Shown here one piece after another: positions 26,501-35,806 of a stretch of 64,000 bases of DNA (within the stretch, counting starts at the first letter, position 1; every line of letters starts with the position of its first letter). This DNA is from Dinoroseobacter sp. (GTDB lineage Bacteria; Pseudomonadota; Alphaproteobacteria; Rhodobacterales; Rhodobacteraceae). The notes beneath the pieces were generated by a model. The model made no database searches, was not told the DNA's origin, and saw only the letters and a program-made list of their open reading frames with translations. Both the position numbers and the translations under genes were made by a program. Where the stretch lies: positions 186,001-250,000 of the forward strand of contig JAEPNN010000006.1 in the NCBI GenBank assembly GCA_017643385.1, read 5' to 3'.

Positions 26501-27714
26501 CAGAAGAAGGCCTGAAGGCCGGTTTGTGCCCTGCCAAGGATCAACGCGTGAATGTCATGCGTGCCTTCATAGGTGTTCACGGTCTCAAGGTTCTGCGCGT
26601 GCCGGATGACGCCATATTCGGCCATGATCCCATTTCCGCCATGCATGTCCCGGGCTGCCCGTGCGATATCCAAGGCTTTCCCACAATTGTTGCGTTTGAT
26701 CAGGCTAATCGCCTCTGGGGCGGCTGTTCCCTGATCAAGCATCCGACCCACCTGCAGAGCAGATTGCAGGCCCAGAGCGATTTCTGTCTGCATATCGGCC
26801 AGCTTCTTCTGGAACAGCTGGGTTTGTGCAAGCGGGCGGCCAAACTGGCGTCGATCCAGCCCGTACTGGCGTGCGCGGTGCCAGCTGTCTTCTGCGGCCC
26901 CCATGACACCCCATGCAATGCCATAGCGCGCACGGTTCAGACACCCAAATGGACCTTTCAAGCCCTCAACACCGGGCAGCAAGGCATCTTCGCCAACTTC
27001 GACATTGTCCATCACGATCTCGCCTGTGATGGAGGCGCGCAGGCTCAACTTGCCTTCGATTTTAGGGGCGGACAGGCCCGCCATCCCTTTTTCAAGAACA
27101 AACCCGCGGATTTTGCCGCCATGCTCCTCCGACTTGGCCCAGATCACGAAAACATCGGCAATCGGGCTATTGGAGATCCACATCTTCGCACCGGTCAGCA
27201 CATAGCCGCCATCGACTTTCTTTGCCGTGGTTTTCATGCCCGCAGGATCAGAGCCCGCTTCGGGTTCAGTGAGCCCAAAGCACCCGATCAAACTGCCTGC
27301 GGCCAATCCAGGCAAGTATTTGTTGCGCTGCGCGTCGGTTCCGTAGGCATGAATGGGATACATGACCAATGATGATTGCACCGACATCATGGAGCGGTAC
27401 CCGCTGTCGACGCGCTCGATCTCGCGCGCAACAAGCCCGTAGGTCACATAGCCCGCTCCGAGGCCACCCCAGGTTTCAGGGATCGTAACACCCAAAAGGC
27501 CCATTTCGCCCATCTCGGCAAAGATCTCGGGCTGAACCCCTTCATTGAGGTACATCGCGTCGACGCGGGGCGCGAGTTTGTCTTGCGCATAGGCCGCCGC
27601 ACTTTCGGAAACCATCCGCTCATCCTCAGAGAGCTGACCCGACAAGCCCAAAGGATCGGTCCAGTCAAAGCTTGCCAGTGACGGGCCGCTGCCCTGCGAT
27701 TTTCCATCAAGCAT
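26500..27714 (-). CDS. gcdH: Acyl-CoA dehydrogenase, glutaryl-CoA dehydrogenase type
   Basis: A 404-residue acyl-CoA dehydrogenase. The catalytic base is E383 in [24 protein letters not shown] (105-118) contains Arg107, equivalent to the Arg that recognises the distal carboxylate of glutaryl-CoA. [11 protein letters not shown] binds substrate and FAD. These match glutaryl-CoA dehydrogenase, which oxidises and decarboxylates glutaryl-CoA to crotonyl-CoA. The ATG at 27714 sits behind GAGGAGA and overlaps the FAD-enzyme gene by 8 bases. A substituted glutaryl-CoA could be the true substrate in this operon. Confidence 0.8.
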   Translation of the reverse strand: MLDGKSQGSGPSLASFDWTDPLGLSGQLSEDERMVSESAAAYAQDKLAPRVDAMYLNEGVQPEIFAEMGEMGLLGVTIPETWGGLGAGYVTYGLVAREIERVDSGYRSMMSVQSSLVMYPIHAYGTDAQRNKYLPGLAAGSLIGCFGLTEPEAGSDPAGMKTTAKKVDGGYVLTGAKMWISNSPIADVFVIWAKSEEHGGKIRGFVLEKGMAGLSAPKIEGKLSLRASITGEIVMDNVEVGEDALLPGVEGLKGPFGCLNRARYGIAWGVMGAAEDSWHRARQYGLDRRQFGRPLAQTQLFQKKLADMQTEIALGLQSALQVGRMLDQGTAAPEAISLIKRNNCGKALDIARAARDMHGGNGIMAEYGVIRHAQNLETVNTYEGTHDIHALILGRAQTGLQAFF

Positions 27715-29101
27715 TATGAATCTCCTCGCGTGATTCTTGTGCCGCTGATCGGCCTGCAATGCGCCCTAGCACGACCGCGGATAACAGGCCATTGCCTGAC
27801 AGATAACCGCTGTCTCCGCTCCCGGAAACACCTACAGCCGCCCCACCCGCAGCAAACAGATTTTTCAACGTTCCACCCGTCTGCAATCGAACCCTGGTCT
27901 TGCTATCTATGCCCAGTCCACCTTGCGTGTGAAACAAGGCTCCGGTGACTTTCACTGCGCAATATGGGGGACGTAGCGCGGTCCCAGAAAAAGTCCGGCC
28001 AAACTGGTCTTTGGCATTTTCTGGGATTTTTGAAATTGTGTCCTGTAAGCGGTCTGGATCCAGCCCACAGATTTTGGCCAAACCCGCAAGATTTTCGGCA
28101 ACACGAATGGCACCCACGGCTTCTGCGTCCTTGAAGTCCTGAAATTGCCTTGCAACCCCGGCAATCCGGCTGTCGAAGATGGTCCAGGCGATCCCGTCAG
28201 GTTGTTCCATGACGGCGCGTGCGGCTTCCGAGTAGCCTTGGCTTTCGTTCCAGAAACGATCACCGTTCAGATTAACCTGAACGCCCCCTTCGGTTATGAC
28301 GGCCCATGTGATCAAAATACCATGCGGTGTCGCCACATTACCGTGCCCTTGATACGCACCCAGATGCCGTTGTTCTGCGCCCAGCGCGCTGCCCCAAAGA
28401 ACTGCGTCGCCCTGGTTGCCAGCATGTCCAAACCACAAGGCATTTTCGATCTGGGGCATATGCTGCGATACCATTTCACGATTGCCGCCAAAACCATTGC
28501 ATGCCAGCACCAATGCGCGGCATCCGATGCTTTCAACGCCGTCAGGCCCCGTGACCTCGACACCGGCGATTGTCCCCCCATCATCAACGAAAAGGGCATT
28601 GGCGCGCCGCTCGCAAACGATGTCGACGCCTTCTGCTTCGCAGGTCGTGCGCAAGCGATCCACCAGCTCGCGCCCGGCGCGTGTAGGCAGACCGTGCATG
28701 CGTCGCCGGGAATGGCCCGGGTAGTCGAAGTCGGTGACCACCGAGAAGGGCAAGTCATACGTATCGGACAGCCATTCAATGGTTGCAGCGGCATTTTCGG
28801 CCAAAAGATCTACCAGCGCTTGTTCGTTTTCTGATTTGGCCTTGGCTTGAATATCTTGGGCAAACAATCCGGCATCATCTTCGATACCGGCCTCAGCCTG
28901 AAATCTGGTTCCGGCAGCTGGGATCAGACCTGCCGACAACGCGGTAGAACCGGAAGGCATCTGGTCTGCCTCAACCACCAATGCATCCACACCAGCTTCG
29001 TTTGCCGCAAGGGCCGCCACCATACCGCAGGCGCCCGCACCGATGATCAGCACCGGCACGTCCAAATCAAAGCCTTGTGATGGGGGCGGGCTGAGGCTCA
29101 T
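27707..29101 (-). CDS. FAD-dependent dehydrogenase of fumarate reductase/tricarballylate dehydrogenase type
   Basis: A 464-residue flavoprotein. The dinucleotide motif GAGACG (21-26) is in the first strand, [16 protein letters not shown] (~51-66) is typical of the fumarate reductase/flavocytochrome c family, and the C-terminal [29 protein letters not shown] region closes the FAD site. Members reduce or oxidise C-C bonds next to carboxylates, or dehydrogenate 3-ketosteroids. No heme motif or Tat signal is seen, so it appears soluble and cytoplasmic. It starts at the final base of the lyase gene. In this operon it may desaturate a dicarboxylate. Confidence 0.75.
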   Translation of the reverse strand: MSLSPPPSQGFDLDVPVLIIGAGACGMVAALAANEAGVDALVVEADQMPSGSTALSAGLIPAAGTRFQAEAGIEDDAGLFAQDIQAKAKSENEQALVDLLAENAAATIEWLSDTYDLPFSVVTDFDYPGHSRRRMHGLPTRAGRELVDRLRTTCEAEGVDIVCERRANALFVDDGGTIAGVEVTGPDGVESIGCRALVLACNGFGGNREMVSQHMPQIENALWFGHAGNQGDAVLWGSALGAEQRHLGAYQGHGNVATPHGILITWAVITEGGVQVNLNGDRFWNESQGYSEAARAVMEQPDGIAWTIFDSRIAGVARQFQDFKDAEAVGAIRVAENLAGLAKICGLDPDRLQDTISKIPENAKDQFGRTFSGTALRPPYCAVKVTGALFHTQGGLGIDSKTRVRLQTGGTLKNLFAAGGAAVGVSGSGDSGYLSGNGLLSAVVLGRIAGRSAAQESREEIHNA

Positions 29102-29964
29102 TACGCCCCGGTCTCGTAGCGCTTGCCCTGCGCAAGCATGTCGTTTGTGCCCAGCCGTTCGTTCAGACCATCGAAATCAAACATGCGGTCAGCGAACGGG
29201 CGATTGCTGCCATTTTCATACAAACTGGCATAATAATCTTCTGCCGTCCGCGCCAAAGCGCGAACAATACCGCCCGGGAAAATCGCGATCGAATATCCGA
29301 TCGCCTCGAGACCAGCCGCATCTTTGATTGGTGTCGCACCGCCTTCGACCATGTTGGCCAGTAAGGGCACACGGTCTGCAAAATGCACCGCGATGCTCCC
29401 AAGCTCTTCGCCTGATCGGGGTGCTTCGATGAACAGAACGTCGGCGCCAGCCTCGATATAGGCCTCACCGCGCTCCATCGCGGCGGCAAATCCTTCAACG
29501 GCAACCGCATCCGTACGCGCGATAACAAGCGTCTCTGAGGACGCCCGTGCATCAGTCATCGCAGCGATCTTGCCCACCATTTCATCTCTTGAAATCAGGG
29601 ATTTGTCTGAAAGATGACCGCATCTCTTGGGGTAGGTTTGATCTTCCAGTTGCAACGCGTTCGCCCCTGCCCGTTCATAAAGCCGCATAGTCCGCTGAGC
29701 ATTCAGCGCATTCCCAAACCCGGTATCTGCATCAATGATCACAGGCAGATTAACCCGGTCGCGGATCAATGACATGGTGTCGGCCATCTCGGTGACGGAA
29801 GACAGTCCAATATCCGGGCGCCCAAGCTTGGTATAGGCGACGGCGGCGCCGGACAAATACAGGGCCTCGAACCCTGCATTTTTCGCCAACAGGGCGGTCA
29901 GACCGTCATAGACACCGGGAGCCACCAAAATCCTGTCCGAGCGAAGCCGTTCGCGCAGGGTCAT
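29101..29964 (-). CDS. Isocitrate lyase/PEP mutase superfamily C-C lyase
   Basis: A 287-residue lyase related to 2-methylisocitrate lyase and 2,3-dimethylmalate lyase. DADTGFGN (78-85) provides the Mg-binding Asp residues, LEDQ (106-109) the metal-site Glu, and PKRCGH (112-117) contains the catalytic Cys115 of true lyases, which PEP mutase and oxaloacetate decarboxylase lack. It should split a 2-hydroxy/3-substituted dicarboxylate into pyruvate, glyoxylate or an oxo-acid plus a carboxylate. It overlaps the isochorismatase-like gene by ATGA. The exact substrate is not deducible; dimethylmalate-type acids fit the nearby LeuCD-like hydratase. Confidence 0.8.
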   Translation of the reverse strand: MTLRERLRSDRILVAPGVYDGLTALLAKNAGFEALYLSGAAVAYTKLGRPDIGLSSVTEMADTMSLIRDRVNLPVIIDADTGFGNALNAQRTMRLYERAGANALQLEDQTYPKRCGHLSDKSLISRDEMVGKIAAMTDARASSETLVIARTDAVAVEGFAAAMERGEAYIEAGADVLFIEAPRSGEELGSIAVHFADRVPLLANMVEGGATPIKDAAGLEAIGYSIAIFPGGIVRALARTAEDYYASLYENGSNRPFADRMFDFDGLNERLGTNDMLAQGKRYETGA

Positions 29965-30566
29965 GACAGGGCCTCCAACATTTCAGAGCATGTCACAATC
30001 GGCGTAATCGACCCCAAAGAAATCAAGGTTGCATCGTGAACATCGGGATTGAAGGCAGCGCACCCATCCGACAGCAACACTGTATGAATATTGCGCAGAT
30101 GCGCATCCCGAACCGTGCTGGCGACGCCACCGTTCGTGACGATACCGCCGACGATGATCGTGTCGATCTCCAGTGCACGCAAAATATATTCCAGCCGGGT
30201 TTGGTAAAAGGCTGAATAAGCGACTTTCTCGACCGTGTAGTCCGCAGGCGCAAGATCGTCGACGAGCGCATGCCCAAATGCGCCCGGCGCGAAGTCGCCT
30301 TTGCCGAGGAAGGGTCTGAGCTTCTTGAGGTGAGGCGCGATCAATGGCTCCTCTTCAGGTCCCGGAACCAATGTGAATTGGGCGCTAATGTATGTGCCCC
30401 CCTTCGCACGAAGCGCAGTTGCCAGCGGCTTGATCCGGCTGGGCAAGGCAGAGATCAGGTCAGAGGTTTGCCCAGCTCGCCCATACGCCCCTTTCGGATG
30501 CAGAAAATCATTCTGGAGATCAATGGTCAGCAGCGCGGTGCGCTTGGGATCAATTTCTTCGGTCAT
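29961..30566 (-). CDS. Isochorismatase-fold hydrolase lacking the catalytic cysteine
   Basis: A 201-residue cysteine-hydrolase/isochorismatase superfamily protein. D16 (TIDLQNDF) and K114 (EKVAYSAF) of the triad are present, but the position of the nucleophilic Cys is Gly147 in IVTNGGVAST, where amidohydrolases have TNVCV. True isochorismatases also lack this Cys, so a vinyl-ether/enol-ether-type hydrolysis or a non-amidase role is more likely than amide cleavage. The ATG at 30566 follows the HyuA stop by one base; the longer in-frame start would overlap hyuA. Confidence 0.78.
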   Translation of the reverse strand: MTEEIDPKRTALLTIDLQNDFLHPKGAYGRAGQTSDLISALPSRIKPLATALRAKGGTYISAQFTLVPGPEEEPLIAPHLKKLRPFLGKGDFAPGAFGHALVDDLAPADYTVEKVAYSAFYQTRLEYILRALEIDTIIVGGIVTNGGVASTVRDAHLRNIHTVLLSDGCAAFNPDVHDATLISLGSITPIVTCSEMLEALS

Positions 30567-30567
30567 A

Positions 30568-32625
30568 TCATGCCTCGCTGGGCTCAATAATGGTGTTTCC
30601 AAACGCGTCAACCCGACCGCTCAGCCCGGGATCAATCAGTACCGTTGTATCGGGTTGAACCAGGATTGCAGGCCCTTCCACAACAGCCCCGACGGGCAAG
30701 GTCAGGCGGTCGAATATCGCAGTATCGTGCCATGCATCGCCGAAATGCACCGCCCGTGTCCCGGTGCGCGCGGCCTCGATGCTGCCCCCGACGGGCGCCA
30801 GCGAGGACAGGTCGAATTTCGGGCGTCGGCCAATGATGGCAGACCGCAGGTTCATCACGCGCCGGGCCCCATTTTTCAAAAGACGTCCGTACGCGGCACG
30901 ATAGACATCGTCAAAAGCGTCCTCGATTTGCTGAAGCGACGCCGCGCGTACGACACCACCCTTGATCGAAATTTCTAAAGGTACCGCGACAGTGTGGGTC
31001 TGCCCGACATATGCCATGTCCAGTTCAACCACGACATCGCGCGCCTCAAACCGGGATTTCGCCGCATCCAGCAAGGCATTCCCTTCGTCAACGTGCCGCT
31101 GCATCAGGTGTTTGAGTGCCGCAAGATCAAGGCCTGATGTGAGCGCGTTGATGGTTTGCACGAAGTCCTGGCGCATATCCGCAATGACACAACCCATTGC
31201 GCTTGTCACACCAGGGTGACGCGGCACGATCGCGCGGCCGATCCCGACATCTTTCAGCATCGCCCCCGTGTGCAACGCGCCGCCCCCACCGAACGGCATG
31301 AACGCAAACCGCTTTGGATCAAAGCCGCGTTCGATACTGACCAGACGGATCGCACCGGCCATGCGAGAATTTGCGACCGTCAGGATCGCTTCTGCCGCCT
31401 CTGTCGTCGAAAGACCCAGCTTTGAGCCAACATGAGCGTCAATCGCCCTGCCGGCGGCATCTACATCCAATCGGTCAAGCTTACCTCCAATCGGATTGTC
31501 CGGATCAATTCGCCCCAGAACCACGTTGGCATCTGTCACCGTTGGCCGCGTGTTCCCCTGACCATAGGCAACGGGTCCCGGCGTGGAGCCTGCACTTTCG
31601 GGTCCAATGTTCAGCAACCCGCCCTTGTCGACCCATGCAATCGAGCCGCCCCCCGCACCGATTGTCGTGATTTCAATCATTGGCGTTCGCACAACCATTC
31701 CGAAATCGATCGATGTCTGGGGCGACAACATTGATTGCCCCTTCGAGATCAGCGCAACATCAAAACTGGTGCCGCCCATATCCCCGGTAATGACATCCTC
31801 AAATCCCGCAGTTTTGGCGATATGCCCGGCCGCAATCACCCCGGCGGCGGGCCCGGATAGCGCTGTTCGGACGGGCAAGCTGCACGCTGTTTCGGTGCTC
31901 ATAACGCCGCCGTTGGACTGTACGATCAAGAATTCGCCACGAAACCCGCTGGACTTCAGCGCAGTATCAAGCCGGTCGAGATAGCCGGAAACCTCGGGTT
32001 GCAAATATGCGTTCAGAGCCGTGGTCGAAAACCGTTCAAATTCCCGGATTTCAGGAAGGATCTCCGCAGAGCCGCTCACATGTGGATTGGGCCAGAGGTC
32101 CCTCAAAACATCCAATGCCAGCATTTCATTCTCGGAGTTCGCGTAGGCGTTTGCGAAGAGAACCGCGACTGCCTCGCATCCCTCAGTTAGCAACTCTGAC
32201 GCGACCCGACGCACGGCATCCAAGTCTACGGGCGTGTGAATAGTTCCATCTGCCAGAGTTCGTTCCGGAACTTCGCGCCGCAAGTTTCTTGTCACCACAG
32301 GCTCGAAATCACCACGCAGACCCCAGGTCCGTGGACGGTCCCTGCGGCGCATTTCTAGTACGTCGCGCAAACCTTCAGTCGTAATGATCCCGATCTTGGC
32401 GCCCTTGCGTTCAAGCAATGCATTCGTGCCCGCCGTTGTTCCATGCACAACCACCCCTGCCCCGGAGAGGTCAGGGACCTGACGCGCAATACCATCGAGG
32501 AACCCTCCAGACTGATCAGGTCGACTGGTTGGGACCTTCGCGACCTTTGCCTCGCCCGTCGTATCGTCCAGCACAAACACGTCCGTGAACGTGCCGCCCA
32601 CATCAACCCCGATCATCTGGCTCAT
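30568..32625 (-). CDS. hyuA: Hydantoinase/oxoprolinase family subunit A
   Basis: A 685-residue ATP-binding subunit. It opens MIGVDVGGTFTDVFVLD, the phosphate-binding motif of the HyuA/5-oxoprolinase/acetone-carboxylase alpha family, followed by the actin-like ATPase segments GDMGGTSFDVALI and a late FGGGGALHTGAM stretch. HyuAB enzymes use ATP to open cyclic amides (hydantoins, oxoproline, lactams) or to carboxylate ketones. The ATG at 32625 overlaps the HyuB stop (ATGA). The substrate is unknown; the surrounding lyase and CoA genes suggest the product is a dicarboxylic acid derivative. Confidence 0.88.
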   Translation of the reverse strand: MSQMIGVDVGGTFTDVFVLDDTTGEAKVAKVPTSRPDQSGGFLDGIARQVPDLSGAGVVVHGTTAGTNALLERKGAKIGIITTEGLRDVLEMRRRDRPRTWGLRGDFEPVVTRNLRREVPERTLADGTIHTPVDLDAVRRVASELLTEGCEAVAVLFANAYANSENEMLALDVLRDLWPNPHVSGSAEILPEIREFERFSTTALNAYLQPEVSGYLDRLDTALKSSGFRGEFLIVQSNGGVMSTETACSLPVRTALSGPAAGVIAAGHIAKTAGFEDVITGDMGGTSFDVALISKGQSMLSPQTSIDFGMVVRTPMIEITTIGAGGGSIAWVDKGGLLNIGPESAGSTPGPVAYGQGNTRPTVTDANVVLGRIDPDNPIGGKLDRLDVDAAGRAIDAHVGSKLGLSTTEAAEAILTVANSRMAGAIRLVSIERGFDPKRFAFMPFGGGGALHTGAMLKDVGIGRAIVPRHPGVTSAMGCVIADMRQDFVQTINALTSGLDLAALKHLMQRHVDEGNALLDAAKSRFEARDVVVELDMAYVGQTHTVAVPLEISIKGGVVRAASLQQIEDAFDDVYRAAYGRLLKNGARRVMNLRSAIIGRRPKFDLSSLAPVGGSIEAARTGTRAVHFGDAWHDTAIFDRLTLPVGAVVEGPAILVQPDTTVLIDPGLSGRVDAFGNTIIEPSEA

Positions 32626-34313
32626 GAGGTTACCCCCTGCCAATCGGTTCCATAGGTTTCTGTCGCGGCCTCTTCTGAGAGATATCCCAGCGCCACATCG
32701 CGCGCGACGGCTTCGGGCGTGCGATCAGCCGCGGGCCCATACCCACCGCCGCCGGGGGTTTCCAAACGCAGGGCTTGTCCCTTCTTGAGCTTGATCCCCA
32801 GCATCTTTGAGGCCAACGGGGGCTGATGCCAGCCATCCTCCTGTTCGTAGTGAAATGCATTCATTGCACCGCTATCTCCGCCATTGACGCCCTGCGGTGC
32901 AAATCGACCTCTTTCCCCAAAGAGGAACGCGCTGGCCTTCTCTTCGAGCAGTTCGATCTCGTAGACTGCGCCCAAACCGCCGCGATGGGCTCCGTGCCCT
33001 GCGCTGTCACTGCGCAGCGCCCATTGCCTGAACATCACCGGGTAAGCCGCTTCGAGAATTTCCATGGGCGGGATGGTTGCCGTCGAGATCGGAGCGTTGC
33101 CGTGGTTCAGGCCATCGCTTTCCGGGCTTCCGCCATGCCCACCCCCGAAGAAACTGAACATCACCCAAGGTTGCCCATTTGCACGCTTGCCCGCGATTGA
33201 AAGCGCGTTGATCGTTCCGTATGCGTTGGCAACAACGCGGTCTGGGGCCGCTTGCGACGCAGCCGAGAAAATCACGTCGATCATGCGCAGAATGGTTTCA
33301 GTATACCCACCCACAGGCGCTGGAAATTCAGCAGACAGCAATGACCCTTCCGGGACCTTGACCTCAATCGGGCGCATTACACCGGCGTTTGCAGGAATGT
33401 CCGGAAAGATGTGTTTGATTGCCACGTAGGCTGTTGCAACGGCTGTGGGCAGTGCAATATTAACCGGTCCCGCTGTTACGGGCGCAGTCCCCTCAAAGTC
33501 TAAAATCAACGTATCATCAATAACTTCAAAGGCGACCTTAATTGGCAGGGCTTCGTCTGTGATGCCATCATTATCCAGAAAATCTGTCGCCTCCCAGCGC
33601 CCGTTTGGCAAGGCAGCCAATTCTGCCCGCATGAGCGTTTCCGCGCGATCGCTAAGCGCATCCAGCGCTGCCCTTATGGTATCAACGCCGTATTCATCGA
33701 GTAGCTCGTCCAGCCGTTTGACACCCAGATCCAGCGCGCTCAATTGACCGTTCAGATCCCCCATGGCCGATTGGGGCAAACGCGTGTTCCGCATCAGGAT
33801 ATCTATGATGTCCTGTTGCAGCGCGCCCTGTTTCACAAGCTTCACCGGAGGAAGGACAAACGCTTCCTGAAAAGCTTCGGTGGCCGATGGATTGTAGTTC
33901 CCCGGCACAGCGCCGCCGACATCATGCCAATGCCCAACGCTTGCAAGATAACAAAATAGCTTTCCATCACGAAAATACGGACGCACGAGGCGCATATCAC
34001 TCAGATGGGTGCCACCCATATGTGCATCATTGAAAATGTAGATATCACCGTCCGAAAGGTCTCCGGCCTCTTCGGCTTTGTCGATGACCGCTTTAACAGC
34101 AAACGACATGACCCCAACGAAGATCGGCAGGCCTGATTTTCCTTGGACAAGCGTGTCTCCTGTGACCGCATGATAAAGCCCATGCGACGCATCATGCGCT
34201 TCTGCAATGATCGGGTTGAACGCCGCCCGAAACAACGTTGCATCCATCTCATCGGCAATTTGCTCCATGCGTCCAGACAGAACAGCCAGGGTGATCGGAT
34301 CGATATCAGTCAT
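32622..34313 (-). CDS. hyuB: Hydantoinase/oxoprolinase family subunit B
   Basis: A 563-residue partner of HyuA. It opens DPITLAVLSGRMEQIADEMDATLFRAAFNPIIAE and contains IYIFNDAHMGGTHLSDMRLVRP, FEGTAPVTAGPVNI and a Gly-rich C-terminus LRLETPGGGGYG, all characteristic of HyuB. It overlaps hyuA and the tautomerase-fusion gene at its two ends, so all three are translationally coupled. The two subunits form the active complex in the cytoplasm. Confidence 0.88.
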   Translation of the reverse strand: MTDIDPITLAVLSGRMEQIADEMDATLFRAAFNPIIAEAHDASHGLYHAVTGDTLVQGKSGLPIFVGVMSFAVKAVIDKAEEAGDLSDGDIYIFNDAHMGGTHLSDMRLVRPYFRDGKLFCYLASVGHWHDVGGAVPGNYNPSATEAFQEAFVLPPVKLVKQGALQQDIIDILMRNTRLPQSAMGDLNGQLSALDLGVKRLDELLDEYGVDTIRAALDALSDRAETLMRAELAALPNGRWEATDFLDNDGITDEALPIKVAFEVIDDTLILDFEGTAPVTAGPVNIALPTAVATAYVAIKHIFPDIPANAGVMRPIEVKVPEGSLLSAEFPAPVGGYTETILRMIDVIFSAASQAAPDRVVANAYGTINALSIAGKRANGQPWVMFSFFGGGHGGSPESDGLNHGNAPISTATIPPMEILEAAYPVMFRQWALRSDSAGHGAHRGGLGAVYEIELLEEKASAFLFGERGRFAPQGVNGGDSGAMNAFHYEQEDGWHQPPLASKMLGIKLKKGQALRLETPGGGGYGPAADRTPEAVARDVALGYLSEEAATETYGTDWQGVTS

Positions 34314-34870
34314 GCTGAACGCACCTCTGCGATGTCATTCCAGACATCTTGCTTCAGGATTTTGCCGCCAGCGATCTCAAGTCGATCAACAAAACGAATG
34401 CCGCTGAACGCCTCTCCATCAGGCCACTCTCCATGAAGGGTGCCGCGGATGTAGACGACCGAGCCCTCTTTTACCGGAAATGCCTCAGTGGCTTCGATCG
34501 TCTTTTTCACGAACCGGTACCGTCCCTTGGCCCATGCGATCAGCTGATCAAGGGTCTCCATGGGTTCAGTGCCGGGAAAAACCATCTTGAAATCCGGGTC
34601 CAAAAGCGCACTGACAGCAACAAGATCGCGCGCCTCCAGAAACCGAAGAAAGCTTAAGGCAATCTCAACCGGGTCGGGATTCGCAGGCCCGGGCGTTCTG
34701 GATCGGCCGCCACGCGAATAGTTATATGAAGCGTATTCATGAAGAAGAACTGTGATCCCCTCTTCCGGGGCCGCAACGCATACACGCACAGCGTTCGTCA
34801 GCGCCGAGTGCAGGCGAGCTTTCGCCGCAGGTTCATAGCCTTCGAGGATATGGGCCTCGATAATTGGCAT
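34310..34870 (-). CDS. Tautomerase/NTF2-like (SnoaL) fusion protein
   Basis: A 186-residue protein in two parts. Residues 2-58 resemble a 4-oxalocrotonate-tautomerase subunit: Pro directly follows Met (MPIIEAHILEGY), which would expose the catalytic N-terminal Pro, followed by a helix and EYASYNYSRGG. Residues 64-186 look like an NTF2/SnoaL alpha+beta cone (EIALSFLRFLEARDLVAVSALLDPDFKMVFPG ... IRFVDRLEIAGGKILKQDVWND). First gene of the eight-gene operon. It may isomerise an enol or unsaturated acid early in the pathway. Single-domain homologues are common; I do not know this fusion as a described enzyme. Confidence 0.72.
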   Translation of the reverse strand: MPIIEAHILEGYEPAAKARLHSALTNAVRVCVAAPEEGITVLLHEYASYNYSRGGRSRTPGPANPDPVEIALSFLRFLEARDLVAVSALLDPDFKMVFPGTEPMETLDQLIAWAKGRYRFVKKTIEATEAFPVKEGSVVYIRGTLHGEWPDGEAFSGIRFVDRLEIAGGKILKQDVWNDIAEVRSA

Positions 34871-34881
34871 TATGCGCCTCC

Positions 34882-34915
34882 CTAAAATCTGTACTTTAAA
34901 TATAACAGATTTTAG
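34882..34915. promoter_or_regulatory. Long inverted repeat, probable operator of the catabolic island
   Basis: CTAAAATCTGT (34882-34892) and ACAGATTTTAG (34905-34915) are perfect 11-base arms around a 12-base AT-rich centre. The site lies 12 bases upstream of the tautomerase-fusion ATG and about 100 upstream of the divergent GntR/UTRA gene, so one bound regulator could control both units. Confidence 0.72.
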
Positions 34916-35014
34916 TCTATGGAAAGTTCAAAATAAATTTTGAGAAAGAGTTAGGTCGCGTCGACGATCCCCTGACGAACCCTCGTTTCTCGATATTCAA
35001 CAGGAGATGCGCAC

Positions 35015-35806
35015 GTGACAAGCCACGAGCAAACAGCACTACCTGAAGGTGGCAAAGCCCGCCGTATTTACTTGTTGCTCCGCGACGAAATCTCAAACGG
35101 AGGCTTTCCGGAGGGCACGCTAATGCCCGGCGAAAGCCGTCTGGCTGAGCAGCTTGATGTCAGCCGGGTCACGATCCGTCGTGCATTGGAAGCGCTTGCG
35201 CAAGACGGTTGGGTCGAAAAACGCAAAGGCGCGGGATCTTTCGTTTTACCAAGGGCAGCGTCTGATACCCGGATCGCTGCAGACTTCGCGGGTTTGATCC
35301 CGCAACTGGTCGAAATTGATCGCTCGACCACGGCGCGTTTGCTTGCGTTCTCTTACAGCGCGCCGTCATCGAATGTTGCTGACGCCTTGGGCCTCAATAA
35401 GGGTGAAAAAGTACAAACTGCGGTGCGTATCAGGCTTTCGGACGGGCAACCCTTTTCGTACCTCACGACACATGTGCCCGCCGATATTGCTGAAACTTAT
35501 GACGAAGCAGATCTTGCCACGCAGCCGCTTTTTCGCCTTCTGGAACGCAGCGGTGTGGTCGTCGACAGCGCCACCCAATCGGTCAGTGCCGCCTTGGCAA
35601 CACCCGAAGTGGCCGAGGCGCTCGGGGTCTCTGTCGGATCACCCCTTTTGTCGCTGATCAGGATCGTTTGCGACGCAGAAGGCCGCGGTGTCGAGTATCT
35701 CTCAGCACTGTATCGGCCAGATCTTTTCCGCCTGGAGATGACGCTGGCGCGGATTGGTGCGGGCGAGAACCGCCATTGGGAACCAGTGATCGGGGGAAAT
35801 AAATGA
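35015..35806 (+). CDS. GntR family transcriptional regulator, HutC/UTRA type
   Basis: A 263-residue regulator. The winged helix is at 20-78 (LMPGESRLAEQLDVSRVTIRRALEALAQDGWVEKRKGAGSFV), followed by a UTRA small-molecule domain at ~100-245. The start is GTG at 35015, 8 bases after AGGAG; a nearby ATG is out of frame. Its stop overlaps the LeuC-like start (ATGA). It is divergent from the hyu operon and the long inverted repeat lies between them, so it is the likely local regulator. Confidence 0.88.
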   Translation: MTSHEQTALPEGGKARRIYLLLRDEISNGGFPEGTLMPGESRLAEQLDVSRVTIRRALEALAQDGWVEKRKGAGSFVLPRAASDTRIAADFAGLIPQLVEIDRSTTARLLAFSYSAPSSNVADALGLNKGEKVQTAVRIRLSDGQPFSYLTTHVPADIAETYDEADLATQPLFRLLERSGVVVDSATQSVSAALATPEVAEALGVSVGSPLLSLIRIVCDAEGRGVEYLSALYRPDLFRLEMTLARIGAGENRHWEPVIGGNK

